A DNA stretch of 10,763 nucleotides, taken from the NCBI GenBank assembly GCA_024762485.1, contig JANTHH010000084.1:1-10763 (forward strand), in the 5' to 3' direction. Origin of the DNA: Chromatiales bacterium (GTDB taxonomy: Bacteria > Pseudomonadota > Gammaproteobacteria > Chromatiales > Chromatiaceae). This document shows positions 1 through 8,081 of this stretch, one piece after another. The position numbers and the translations under genes are program-made. The notes beneath the pieces are model-generated. The model saw only the letters and a program-made list of their open reading frames with translations. It ran no database searches and had not been told where the DNA came from. Each line of letters begins with the position of its first letter. The first letter of the stretch is position 1.

Positions 1-194
1 CGGGGACTGTCGTGGGAGGAACGATTGGCCTTGTCGAAGGAAGACTTGTAGATAAAGGGGATGCCCAGTTCGCCGGTAATCTCCTTCAGGCGACCGGCGA
101 CATCGAGGGCATGCTGTTCGCCCTCGATCACACAGGTGCCGGCGATCAGGAAAAATGGCTGGTCAAGACCGACCTCATAGCCACACAGTTTCAT
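1..194 (-). CDS. kdsA: 3-deoxy-D-manno-octulosonate-8-phosphate synthase, N-terminal part (KdsA), cut by window edge
   Basis: Kdo-8-phosphate synthase condenses phosphoenolpyruvate with arabinose-5-phosphate in the cytoplasm, the committed step to the Kdo sugar of lipopolysaccharide. Only the first 64 residues are inside the window; the gene continues past base 1. The identification rests on the family signature KSSFDKANRSS at residues 50-60 and the first-strand motif with CVIE at residues 21-24. Cys21 sits where metal-dependent enzymes of this family have a metal-ligand cysteine and where the E. coli type has asparagine, so I infer the metal-dependent class. The residue before it is Thr where Pro is more common. 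The ATG (194-192) overlaps the pyrG stop as ATGA, implying translational coupling and a pyrG-kdsA operon. Confidence 0.93.
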   Translation of the reverse strand, partial: MKLCGYEVGLDQPFFLIAGTCVIEGEQHALDVAGRLKEITGELGIPFIYKSSFDKANRSSHDSP

Positions 195-1837
195 GCTGTT
201 TCTGCCTCGCCGGTTGCTTCGCGGGCAGCAATCGCCGCGCGCACAAAACCACCGAACAGCGGATGACCGTAGCGCGGTGTGGAGGTGAATTCCGGGTGGA
301 ACTGACAGGCCACAAACCAGGGGTGGCCGGGGATCTCCACCACCTCCACCAGGTTGCCGTCGATGGACGTGCCGGCGATTTTCATACCGGCATCCTCCAG
401 ATCCTGGCGGTAACGGTTGTTGAATTCGTACCGGTGACGGTGGCGCTCGACGATGACATCCTTGCCGTAGAGTTCACGGGTAATGGTGCCCTTGGCCAGG
501 CGGCACTTCTGGCCACCCAGGCGCATGGTGCCGCCGAGGTCGGCATCCTCGCTGCGATGCTCCACCGAGCCGTCCTCGTTGATCCACTCGGTGATCAGCG
601 CAATCACCGGGTGCGGGGTATTCTTGTTGAACTCGGTGCTGTGGGCACCCTCGAGGCCCGCCACGTCGCGGGCGAACTCGATCACCGCCACCTGCATGCC
701 GAGGCAGATGCCAAGATAAGGCACCTCGTGCTCGCGCGCATGGCGTACCGCCTGGATCTTGCCCTCCACCCCGCGCTCGCCGAAGCCACCGGGCACCAGG
801 ATGGCGTCCATACCCTGCAGGCAGCCGGTCCCCTCGCGCTCGATCTCCTCCGAATCCACATAGTGGATATTGACCTTGGCACGGTTGTGGATGCCGGCAT
901 GCACCAGCGCCTCGTTCAGCGATTTGTAGGACTCGGTCAGACCGACATATTTACCCACCATGGCGATATCCACCACCTGCTGGGTATTGGTCAGGCCATC
1001 GACCACAGCCGTCCACTCCGAGAGATCGGCCGGCGGAGTCTCCAGCTGCAACTGGCGCGCCACGATGTCATCGAGGCCCTCGTCGTGGAGCATCAGTGGA
1101 ATGCGGTAGATGCTGTCGGCATCCATCGCCGGGATGACCGCCTGCTCCGGGACATTGGTGAACAGCGCGATCTTGCGGCGCTCGCCCTCGGGCAGGGGCC
1201 GGTCCATGCGGCACAGCAGCACATCGGGCTGGATGCCGATGGAGCGGAGCTCCTTCACCGAGTGCTGCGTGGGCTTGGTCTTCACCTCGCCGGAGGTGGG
1301 GATGTAAGGGACCAGGGTGAGGTGCATGAACAGGGCGTTCTCACGCCCGAGTTCCACGCCCATCTGGCGGATGGCCTCGAGAAACGGCAGCGATTCGATA
1401 TCGCCCACCGTGCCACCGATCTCCACCATGCAGATATCGGCATCGTCGGCACCCTTGCGGACGGATTGCTTGATCTCGTCGGTGATGTGGGGGATGACCT
1501 GAACGGTACCGCCGAGATACTCGCCCCGGCGCTCCTTGCTGATCACGTTCTCGTAGATCTGGCCGGTGGTGAAGTTGTTGTTCCGCCCCATGGTGGTGCG
1601 GATGAAGCGCTCGTAGTGGCCCAGGTCCAGATCGGTCTCGGCACCATCCTCGGTGACATAGACCTCACCGTGCTGGAAAGGACTCATGGTGCCGGGATCC
1701 ACATTGATGTAGGGATCCAGCTTGATCATGGTGACCTTCAGGCCGCGGGCTTCGAGCAGCGCACCAAGGGAGGCGGAGGCGATTCCCTTACCCAGGGAAG
1801 AAACGACGCCGCCCGTGATGAAAATGAATTTCGTCAT
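191..1837 (-). CDS. pyrG: CTP synthase (glutamine-hydrolysing)
   Basis: CTP synthase aminates UTP to CTP using ATP and ammonia released from glutamine, the last step of pyrimidine nucleotide synthesis, in the cytoplasm. The 548-residue protein has the usual length. The N-terminal synthetase domain (about 1-265) opens with the P-loop-like GGVVSSLGKG (9-18, Lys17) and has Asp71 and Glu139 in the expected Mg-nucleotide positions. The C-terminal class I glutamine amidotransferase domain (about 290-540) has the nucleophile Cys378 in GICLGMQ and His514/Glu516 in FHPE, completing the triad. No truncation or missing catalytic residue is seen. The start ATG is followed by the canonical MTKFIFITGG. It is the first gene of a pyrG-kdsA unit, with a candidate promoter at 1878-1906. 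Confidence 0.99.
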   Translation of the reverse strand: MTKFIFITGGVVSSLGKGIASASLGALLEARGLKVTMIKLDPYINVDPGTMSPFQHGEVYVTEDGAETDLDLGHYERFIRTTMGRNNNFTTGQIYENVISKERRGEYLGGTVQVIPHITDEIKQSVRKGADDADICMVEIGGTVGDIESLPFLEAIRQMGVELGRENALFMHLTLVPYIPTSGEVKTKPTQHSVKELRSIGIQPDVLLCRMDRPLPEGERRKIALFTNVPEQAVIPAMDADSIYRIPLMLHDEGLDDIVARQLQLETPPADLSEWTAVVDGLTNTQQVVDIAMVGKYVGLTESYKSLNEALVHAGIHNRAKVNIHYVDSEEIEREGTGCLQGMDAILVPGGFGERGVEGKIQAVRHAREHEVPYLGICLGMQVAVIEFARDVAGLEGAHSTEFNKNTPHPVIALITEWINEDGSVEHRSEDADLGGTMRLGGQKCRLAKGTITRELYGKDVIVERHRHRYEFNNRYRQDLEDAGMKIAGTSIDGNLVEVVEIPGHPWFVACQFHPEFTSTPRYGHPLFGGFVRAAIAAREATGEAETA

Positions 1838-1877
1838 TGACTGGGACTTCGTGAAAGGGTGATCCGGACGGGATTCA

Positions 1878-1906
1878 AATCTACCAGATAGCGCCTAACC
1901 GCTCAA
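1878..1906 (-). promoter_or_regulatory. candidate sigma70 promoter for pyrG-kdsA
   Basis: Reading the minus strand, TTGAGC (1906-1901) and TAGATT (1883-1878) are separated by exactly 17 bases; each matches the sigma70 consensus at four of six positions. The predicted transcription start, near 1871, would leave a leader of about 34 bases before the pyrG ATG. I saw no pyrimidine-attenuation hairpin in that short leader. Assignment is by inspection only. Confidence 0.45.
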
Positions 1907-1997
1907 TGAAACAATCGTGAATCAGCGATCGCGCGAGGGATTGCGGCGGTTCCCGGGCGCCCGCCTGCGACAAAATCGGAGACTGCGCGGAAAGTGA

Positions 1998-2027
1998 TTG
2001 AATTTACGGGAGGATTCTATGCAAAAT
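1998..2027 (+). promoter_or_regulatory. weak candidate promoter for the anr/fnr gene
   Basis: TTGAAT (1998-2003) and CAAAAT (2022-2027) are spaced by 18 bases and resemble -35 and -10 elements (four of six each). The predicted start would fall near 2034, just before the Anr box at 2040-2053, so a bound regulator would sit on the early transcribed region. This is a guess from spacing and orientation; other starts in the 1838-2071 gap are possible. Confidence 0.25.
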
Positions 2028-2039
2028 GGCTCCAAGTAA

Positions 2040-2053
2040 TTGACGCAGATCAA
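2040..2053 (+). promoter_or_regulatory. Anr/Fnr box upstream of the regulator gene (likely autoregulation)
   Basis: TTGACGCAGATCAA fits the Fnr/Anr consensus TTGAT-N4-ATCAA at nine of ten specified bases. It ends 18 bases before the GTG start of the Fnr-type gene, so a class II activation start (centre plus 41.5) would fall at about 2088, inside the coding region before the essential cysteine codons. The position therefore fits repression better than activation, as in E. coli fnr autoregulation. The same 14 bases recur upstream of ccoN. Confidence 0.8.
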
Positions 2054-2071
2054 GACTGAAAGGGGAAGCGC

Positions 2072-2833
2072 GTGGCTAGCCGAATCGTGTCATTCGAGAA
2101 GATCAAGGTTGCATGCAAAAATTGTACGCTCGCCACCCTCTGCCTCCCCATGGGCCTGACGCCGGATGATGTGGAGAGGCTTGATGCCATCGTCAAACGC
2201 AGCCGCCCCCTGCAAAAGGGTGACCACGTCTTTCGCAACGGCGACCCCTTCCACAACCTCTATGTGGTGAAGACCGGTACAGTCAAGACCTACACCGAAT
2301 CGCCCGACGGCGGCGAGCAGGTTGTGGGATTCCACCTGCCCGGTGAAATCATCGGCCTCGACGCCATCCAGACCGACCAACATGGCTGCTCGGCCAGGGT
2401 CTTGGAAACGTCCGCTATCTGCGAGCTGCCCTTCGACAACCTCGAGGACCTGGCCAGTCACATCCACAGCCTGCAGCATCAGCTTTTCCGGCTGCTCAGC
2501 AAGGAGATATCCCGCGATACCGAGATGTTGTCGTTGCTGAGCAAGAGTACAGCAGAGGAGCGCCTCGCCACCTTCCTGCTCGACCTCTCCAAGCGCCACC
2601 AGCAGCGCGGATTTGCCGCCAATGAATTCTTCCTCAGCATGTCTCGCCAGGAGATCGGCAGCTACCTGGGCCTCGCCCTGGAGACAGTGAGCCGTCTGTT
2701 CACCCGCCTCCAGGAGGACGGCATCCTCCGCGTCGAACGCAAGCACATCGAGATCCTCGATCGTGACCACTTGGCGGTTCTCGCCATCAAGCCGGCCGGT
2801 TCGCGCGCGAACACCTGCCAGGCATCTGACTGA
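2072..2833 (+). CDS. anr: Crp/Fnr-family oxygen-sensing transcriptional regulator (Anr/Fnr type)
   Basis: This cytoplasmic regulator is expected to bind a [4Fe-4S] cluster under low oxygen, dimerise and control anaerobic and microaerobic genes. Its 253 residues match the family length. Cluster ligands are visible as Cys15, Cys18 and Cys24 (C-X2-C-X5-C) plus Cys106. A cyclic-nucleotide-binding-like beta domain spans about 30-145, the dimerisation helix about 145-175, and a helix-turn-helix ends in the recognition helix near 198-213 with Glu204, Ser207 and Arg208, the E..SR set that reads TTGAY half-sites. The start is GTG, supported by AGGGGA at 2061-2066 five bases upstream; the next Met (27) would delete the cysteine cluster. 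It lies directly upstream of ccoNOQP, whose promoter carries its predicted box. Whether it is closer to Anr or Fnr cannot be settled by eye. Confidence 0.95.
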   Translation: MASRIVSFEKIKVACKNCTLATLCLPMGLTPDDVERLDAIVKRSRPLQKGDHVFRNGDPFHNLYVVKTGTVKTYTESPDGGEQVVGFHLPGEIIGLDAIQTDQHGCSARVLETSAICELPFDNLEDLASHIHSLQHQLFRLLSKEISRDTEMLSLLSKSTAEERLATFLLDLSKRHQQRGFAANEFFLSMSRQEIGSYLGLALETVSRLFTRLQEDGILRVERKHIEILDRDHLAVLAIKPAGSRANTCQASD

Positions 2834-2917
2834 TCCCGTGAGCAAAACCCACTGGACTTGATGCAACGCAAAGACAGATCCGTTTCGTGTTAGTTGCGTG
2901 AAATCACACAGTTTGAT

Positions 2918-2931
2918 TTGACGCAGATCAA
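2918..2931 (+). promoter_or_regulatory. Anr/Fnr box upstream of ccoN, within an extended palindrome
   Basis: TTGACGCAGATCAA is identical over 14 bases to the box before the regulator gene. Here the flanks also pair: GATTTGA (2915-2921) and TCAAATC (2928-2934) form a perfect 7-base inverted repeat around a 6-base centre. The centre lies at 2924.5; a class II start at +41.5 would fall near 2966, and a -10-like TATTCT (2953-2958) is in the right place. This supports activation of the cbb3 operon by the neighbouring regulator at low oxygen. Confidence 0.88.
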
Positions 2932-2952
2932 ATCATCTCCCGAGAAAACCCA

Positions 2953-2958
2953 TATTCT
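2953..2958 (+). promoter_or_regulatory. candidate -10 element of the ccoNOQP promoter
   Basis: TATTCT matches the sigma70 -10 hexamer at four of six positions and lies where an Fnr-type class II promoter needs it, with the box at 2918-2931 replacing a -35 element. The overlapping hexamer CATATT (2951-2956) is an equal alternative. The predicted transcript start near 2966 gives a leader of about 60 bases to the ccoN ATG. Confidence 0.5.
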
Positions 2959-3026
2959 GGCCATCGACACACTGTCCGTTGATGGACAGGGTTTTCCACG
3001 ACCAAGCCGGCCTACGGGAGATGAGC

Positions 3027-4451
<1,425 letters not shown>

Positions 4452-4469
4452 GAAGAGGAGAGACTGACC

Positions 4470-5096
4470 ATGTCACATGAAGTCGTCGAAAAAAATATCG
4501 GCCTGATGGTGGTGCTCATCCTGCTGGTGGTGAGCATTGGCGGACTGGTGGAGATCGTTCCCCTGTTCGCGCTGACCGAGACCACCGAGCCGGCACCCGG
4601 TGTCGTCAAGTACACCCCGCTGCGTCTCGAAGGGCGCGACATCTACGTCCGCGAAGGCTGCTACAACTGCCACTCGCAGATGGTCCGTCCATTCCGTGCC
4701 GAGACGGAGCGCTACGGCCACTATTCGGTGGCGGGCGAATCGGTCTACGACCATCCCTTCCAATGGGGCTCGAAACGTACGGGGCCGGACCTGGCGCGGG
4801 TCGGTGGTCGCTACAGCGATGACTGGCACTACGCCCATCTCAACAATCCCCGGGATGTGGTACCGGAGTCCAACATGCCATCCTACTCCTGGCTGGCCAA
4901 GAACGAGCTCGATGGTGCCGATACCGCCGCCAAGATGGCAGCACTCAATGTCGTGGTCGGCGCCACCTGCCCCAAGTGCGAGCTCTACAGCGATGACGAA
5001 ATGGCCAATGCCGCCGCCGAGGTCAAGGGCAAGACCGAAGCGGACGCGGTGGTCGCCTACCTGCAGGGCCTCGGCCTTGCCTCCAAGTCCTGGTGA
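4470..5096 (+). CDS. ccoO: cbb3-type cytochrome c oxidase subunit II (CcoO), mono-heme c
   Basis: CcoO is a membrane-anchored periplasmic monoheme cytochrome c passing electrons from CcoP to CcoN. The 208-residue protein has one N-terminal transmembrane segment (about 10-33), the heme c site CYNCH at 64-68 followed by SQMVRPF, and a probable axial Met136 in ESNMPSY. A short insertion, ATCPKC (165-170), places an extra Cys167-X2-Cys170 pair in the periplasmic domain just before the conserved C-terminal VKGKTEADAVVAYLQ stretch; it lacks the His of a heme site. I do not recognise this as a standard CcoO feature. The ATG follows GAGGAG (4455-4460) by nine bases, 18 bases after the ccoN stop. Confidence 0.98.
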   Translation: MSHEVVEKNIGLMVVLILLVVSIGGLVEIVPLFALTETTEPAPGVVKYTPLRLEGRDIYVREGCYNCHSQMVRPFRAETERYGHYSVAGESVYDHPFQWGSKRTGPDLARVGGRYSDDWHYAHLNNPRDVVPESNMPSYSWLAKNELDGADTAAKMAALNVVVGATCPKCELYSDDEMANAAAEVKGKTEADAVVAYLQGLGLASKSW

Positions 5097-5101
5097 CCGG
5101 C

Positions 5102-5278
5102 ATGGATATCAACGACATCCGCGCATGGCACACCCTCGTTATGATGCTGGTCTTCATCGGCATCGTGGTCTGGGCCTACACCAAGCCGCGCCGCAAGCGC
5201 TTCGACGAGGCAGCCAACCTGCCCTTCGCTGACGACAGCCTGGACCAGGCAACGATGAACAAGGAGAAAAAATCATGA
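5102..5278 (+). CDS. ccoQ: cbb3-type oxidase small subunit (CcoQ/FixQ)
   Basis: CcoQ is a small single-helix membrane protein that, where studied, stabilises the cbb3 complex and CcoP association. The 58-residue product begins MDINDIRAWHT, has one hydrophobic segment (about 12-28), a basic stop-transfer KPRRKR, and the family's ANLPFADD stretch. I start at ATG 5102 because MDIND is the usual family N-terminus; GTG 5093, overlapping the ccoO stop, would add three residues. No strong ribosome site precedes either, consistent with coupling to ccoO translation. Its stop overlaps the ccoP ATG as ATGA. Confidence 0.93.
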   Translation: MDINDIRAWHTLVMMLVFIGIVVWAYTKPRRKRFDEAANLPFADDSLDQATMNKEKKS

Positions 5279-6174
5279 GTGCTTTCTGGAACGGTTGGAT
5301 CATCATCCTGACAGTCGGCAACATTCTCGCCTGTTTCTGGCTCATCTGGTGGACCATGCGCAAGCGTGCAGGCGAGGCCAGCAGTGGCGATGTCACAGGC
5401 CACGTGTGGGATGAGAATCTGCAGGAATACAACAACCCCCTGCCCCGCTGGTGGTTGTTCATGTTCTATTTCACCCTCATCTTCGCCGCCATCTACCTTG
5501 CCCTCTACCCGGGGCTGGGTTCCTTCAAGGGCCTGCTCGGCTGGTCGTCACACGGTAGCCAGTACGAGAATGAGATGAAGGCTGCAGAAGAGAAGTACGG
5601 CCCCATCTACAAGAAATTTGCCTCTGTTCCGGTGGCGGCGCTGGCCACCAAGCCGGAGTACGGTGAGGCGCGCGAGATGGGCAAGCGCCTGTTCCTGACC
5701 TACTGCATGCAGTGCCACGGTTCGGATGCGCGGGGCTCGCGCGGTTTCCCCAACCTCGCCGACAAGGACTGGCTGTGGGGCGGCTCGCCCGAGCAGATCC
5801 AGACCTCCATCGCCAATGGCCGCAACGGCGTGATGCCCAGCCATGCACACCTCGGTGAGGAGACCATCGCCAACCTTGCCGCGTATGTGGCAAGCCTCAG
5901 TGGTCGGGAGGTGGACAGCGCCAAGGCGGAGGCCGGCAAGCAGGCCTTCACGACCTCAGGCTGCATTGGATGTCACGGTGTCGATGCGACCGGCAACCCG
6001 ATGCTCGGCGCCCCCGACCTGACCGACAAGACCTGGCTGTATGGTGGCAGTGAGGGCATCATCCGCCAGACCATCACCAAGGGCCGCAGCGGCAAGATGC
6101 CAGCGCACAAGGATCTGCTCGGCGACGACAAGGTCCACCTGCTGGCAGCCTATGTCTACAGCCTGTCACAGTAA
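5275..6174 (+). CDS. ccoP: cbb3-type cytochrome c oxidase subunit III (CcoP), di-heme c
   Basis: CcoP is the diheme cytochrome c subunit that accepts electrons from soluble or bc1-linked cytochromes and feeds CcoO. The 299-residue protein has two membrane segments (about 8-26 and 58-78), so it is the two-helix form. Two periplasmic cytochrome c domains follow: CMQCH at 144-148 with probable axial Met187 (GVMPSH), and CIGCH at 230-234 with Met275 (GKMPAH). Both domains contain the DKxWLxGGS element typical of the family. AAGGAG (5260-5265) precedes the ATG, which overlaps the ccoQ stop by four bases. It is the last structural oxidase gene and is followed by a strong hairpin. Confidence 0.98.
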   Translation: MSAFWNGWIIILTVGNILACFWLIWWTMRKRAGEASSGDVTGHVWDENLQEYNNPLPRWWLFMFYFTLIFAAIYLALYPGLGSFKGLLGWSSHGSQYENEMKAAEEKYGPIYKKFASVPVAALATKPEYGEAREMGKRLFLTYCMQCHGSDARGSRGFPNLADKDWLWGGSPEQIQTSIANGRNGVMPSHAHLGEETIANLAAYVASLSGREVDSAKAEAGKQAFTTSGCIGCHGVDATGNPMLGAPDLTDKTWLYGGSEGIIRQTITKGRSGKMPAHKDLLGDDKVHLLAAYVYSLSQ

Positions 6175-6190
6175 CGTCTGACACCAGCCA

Positions 6191-6223
6191 AGAGACGGGC
6201 AGTCCCAAGGGCTGCCCGTCTCT
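6191..6223 (+). terminator. strong hairpin after ccoP (terminator-like, no U-tract)
   Basis: AGAGACGGGCAG (6191-6202) pairs perfectly with CTGCCCGTCTCT (6212-6223) around a 9-base loop, starting 17 bases after the ccoP stop. No T-run follows (GTCGTCAGG), so it is not a textbook intrinsic terminator. It could partially terminate, or protect the 3' end of the ccoNOQP message while allowing lower expression of the downstream genes. Confidence 0.55.
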
Positions 6224-6315
6224 GTCGTCAGGGGGCATGGCCCGCTGGCAACCCGGTGATCAGGGCGATACGCTGTCTGCCACTGTGACCTGACAACCAG
6301 GGAGGACAACAACCC

Positions 6316-6615
6316 ATGTCGCAACCCATGAAAAACCCGGATGCAGACCTGCCGGTGGTCCAGAGACTGGCCTCCATCTTCTGGCCCTCGTTCCTCACCG
6401 CCGCCGGCTTCACGGTCATTTTTTTCACCCTGTTCGACCCGGTGCAGCTCAGCCTGATCAGTGGCGGCCCGGCAATCACCCGACTCGGTGGCTACACCAT
6501 CGGCTTTTTCTCTTTCTGGGCACTGACCGCACTCAGCTGCGCACTGACCTGTTATTTCCGCAGACCCTGCAAGCCCAGCGGTTACAAACCCGGGCACCAG
6601 AGCGGCAACACCTGA
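6316..6615 (+). CDS. small two-helix membrane protein of unknown function, between ccoP and ccoG
   Basis: I do not recognise a named family. The 99-residue product has two clear hydrophobic segments (about 21-40 and 58-80) joined by a short loop (DPVQLSLISGGPAITRLG), a short hydrophilic N-terminus, and a basic, polar C-terminus starting FRRPCKPSGYK; the positive charge there suggests both ends are cytoplasmic. Cysteines at 75, 79 and 85 cluster at the end of helix 2. No signal peptide or catalytic motif is visible. The gene is convincing: AGGGAGGA (6299-6306) lies nine bases before the ATG, and it sits co-directionally between ccoP and ccoG, 30 bases before the latter. By context it may serve cbb3 oxidase assembly, but that is inference. 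It is too long and lacks the sequence of CcoS. Confidence 0.85.
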   Translation: MSQPMKNPDADLPVVQRLASIFWPSFLTAAGFTVIFFTLFDPVQLSLISGGPAITRLGGYTIGFFSFWALTALSCALTCYFRRPCKPSGYKPGHQSGNT

Positions 6616-6645
6616 CAATCAACGACCCGTGCCAACCGGAGTAGC

Positions 6646-8064
6646 ATGGCCATGTCCGAGACCAAAGAAAACAAGACGCCGACACAGAGCGACGACATCG
6701 ATCAGGTGCTCTATAAAAAGCGCGAGAAAATCTATCCGCGCGAGGTGCATGGCACCTTTGCCATGCTGCGCAATACTGCCATGGTCACCCTGCTTGGCCT
6801 GTATTACGTTCTCCCCTGGCTGACCTGGGAGGGACGTCAGGCGCTGCTGTTCGACCTGCCGGCACGGAAATTCTATATCTTCGGACTGACCTTCTGGCCA
6901 CAGGACTTCTTCTTTCTGGCAGTGGCGCTGATCATTGCAGCGCTGTCACTGTTTTTCTTCACTGCCCTGGCCGGGAGACTGTGGTGTGGCTATGCCTGCC
7001 CGCAGACCGTGTGGACCGAGATATTCCTGCTCATGGAACGCTGGGTCGAGGGCGGTCGCCGGCAGCGCATAAAGCTGGATAAGGGCCCGAAGAGCCTCCA
7101 TACCCTCCGCATCAAGGCCACCAAGCAAATTCTGTGGATCGCCTTCTCGCTGTGGACGGGCTTCACCTTTGTCGGCTATTTCACCCCGATCCATGATCTC
7201 TGGCACCACCTCATCACCTGGAGTCTCGGCCCCTGGGAGACCTTCTGGATCTTTTTCTACAGCTTCGCCACCTATGGCAACGCAGGCTTCATGCGCGAAC
7301 AGGTGTGCATCTATATGTGCCCCTATGCCCGCTTCCAGAGCGCCATGTTCGACAGGGACACGCTGATCATCTCCTACGACCCCAAGCGCGGCGAACCCCG
7401 TGGCTCGCGCAAGCGCGGCAAGACTGGCAAGGAGGTGGGGCTGGGCGACTGCATCGACTGCAAGCTGTGTGTCCAGGTCTGTCCCACCGGTATCGATATC
7501 CGCGATGGGCTGCAGTACCAATGCATCGGCTGCGCGGCCTGCATCGATGTCTGTGACGACGTGATGGACAAAATGGGCTATCCGAAGGGGCTGATCAAGT
7601 ACACCACCGAGAATGCCATGGAGGGCAAGAAGGCCCACCTGCTGCGACCACGGGTGATCATTTACTCCTTGCTCCTCGCCATACTCGTCGGTGGCTTCAT
7701 CTATGGCGTGGCAACCCGTGTGCCACTCGAGGTGGATGTCATCCGTGACCGGAATTCCCTGTACAACGAGACCGATGCCGGGCTCGTGGAAAACGTCTAC
7801 AACCTCAAGCTGATCAACATGGACGAGCATCCGCAGCGCTATCGGCTCAGCGTCTCCGGCATCGACAATCTGCGGGTGGTCGGCCCCACCGACGACATCG
7901 ATGTGCAGAGCGGCGCGGTGGTGGACCTGCCGTTGCGAGTGCAGGTCGATCCCATTGAGCTGAAGAGCACCAGCAACGAGATCGTGTTCCATGTGGAATC
8001 GAAGACCAATCCAGCAATCCGTTATGACGCCAAGGCCCGCTTCCTCGGGCCGGTCGTTCGCTAA
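6646..8064 (+). CDS. ccoG: cbb3 oxidase accessory iron-sulfur membrane protein (CcoG/RdxA/FixG)
   Basis: CcoG is an inner-membrane ferredoxin-like protein linked to cbb3 oxidase assembly, reported as a cupric reductase supplying Cu(I) for CuB. The 472-residue protein has membrane segments near 43-60, 87-108, 161-179, 199-215 and 337-355. Two cysteine pairs lie in membrane-proximal loops, Cys114/Cys118 (CGYACP) and Cys221/Cys225 (CIYMCP). A cytoplasmic double [4Fe-4S] ferredoxin module has Cys269, 272, 275, 279 and Cys293, 296, 299, 303. The C-terminal domain (about 360-472) matches the Ig-like periplasmic FixG domain. ATG 6646 is four bases and ATG 6652 ten bases after CGGAG (6637-6641); either is possible. 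It is followed 17 bases later by ccoH. Confidence 0.96.
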   Translation: MAMSETKENKTPTQSDDIDQVLYKKREKIYPREVHGTFAMLRNTAMVTLLGLYYVLPWLTWEGRQALLFDLPARKFYIFGLTFWPQDFFFLAVALIIAALSLFFFTALAGRLWCGYACPQTVWTEIFLLMERWVEGGRRQRIKLDKGPKSLHTLRIKATKQILWIAFSLWTGFTFVGYFTPIHDLWHHLITWSLGPWETFWIFFYSFATYGNAGFMREQVCIYMCPYARFQSAMFDRDTLIISYDPKRGEPRGSRKRGKTGKEVGLGDCIDCKLCVQVCPTGIDIRDGLQYQCIGCAACIDVCDDVMDKMGYPKGLIKYTTENAMEGKKAHLLRPRVIIYSLLLAILVGGFIYGVATRVPLEVDVIRDRNSLYNETDAGLVENVYNLKLINMDEHPQRYRLSVSGIDNLRVVGPTDDIDVQSGAVVDLPLRVQVDPIELKSTSNEIVFHVESKTNPAIRYDAKARFLGPVVR

Positions 8065-8081
8065 TCCAGGAGTCCGAAGCC

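Noticed and set aside
155..1840. 561-codon open frame on the plus strand antisense to pyrG
   Set aside because: It mirrors pyrG almost end to end. The translation is low-complexity, rich in His, Leu, Gly, Asp and Ala, with no recognisable domain, as expected of the complement of a GC-rich gene; pyrG itself has every catalytic residue.
2979..3026. Upstream TTG start giving ccoN 16 extra residues
   Set aside because: The added residues (MMDRVFHDQ...) do not fit the family N-terminus, and the ribosome site at 3015-3020 is spaced for ATG 3027.
4953..4979. Second heme c site in CcoO from the CPKC motif
   Set aside because: A heme c attachment site needs CxxCH; here the residue after the second Cys is Glu.
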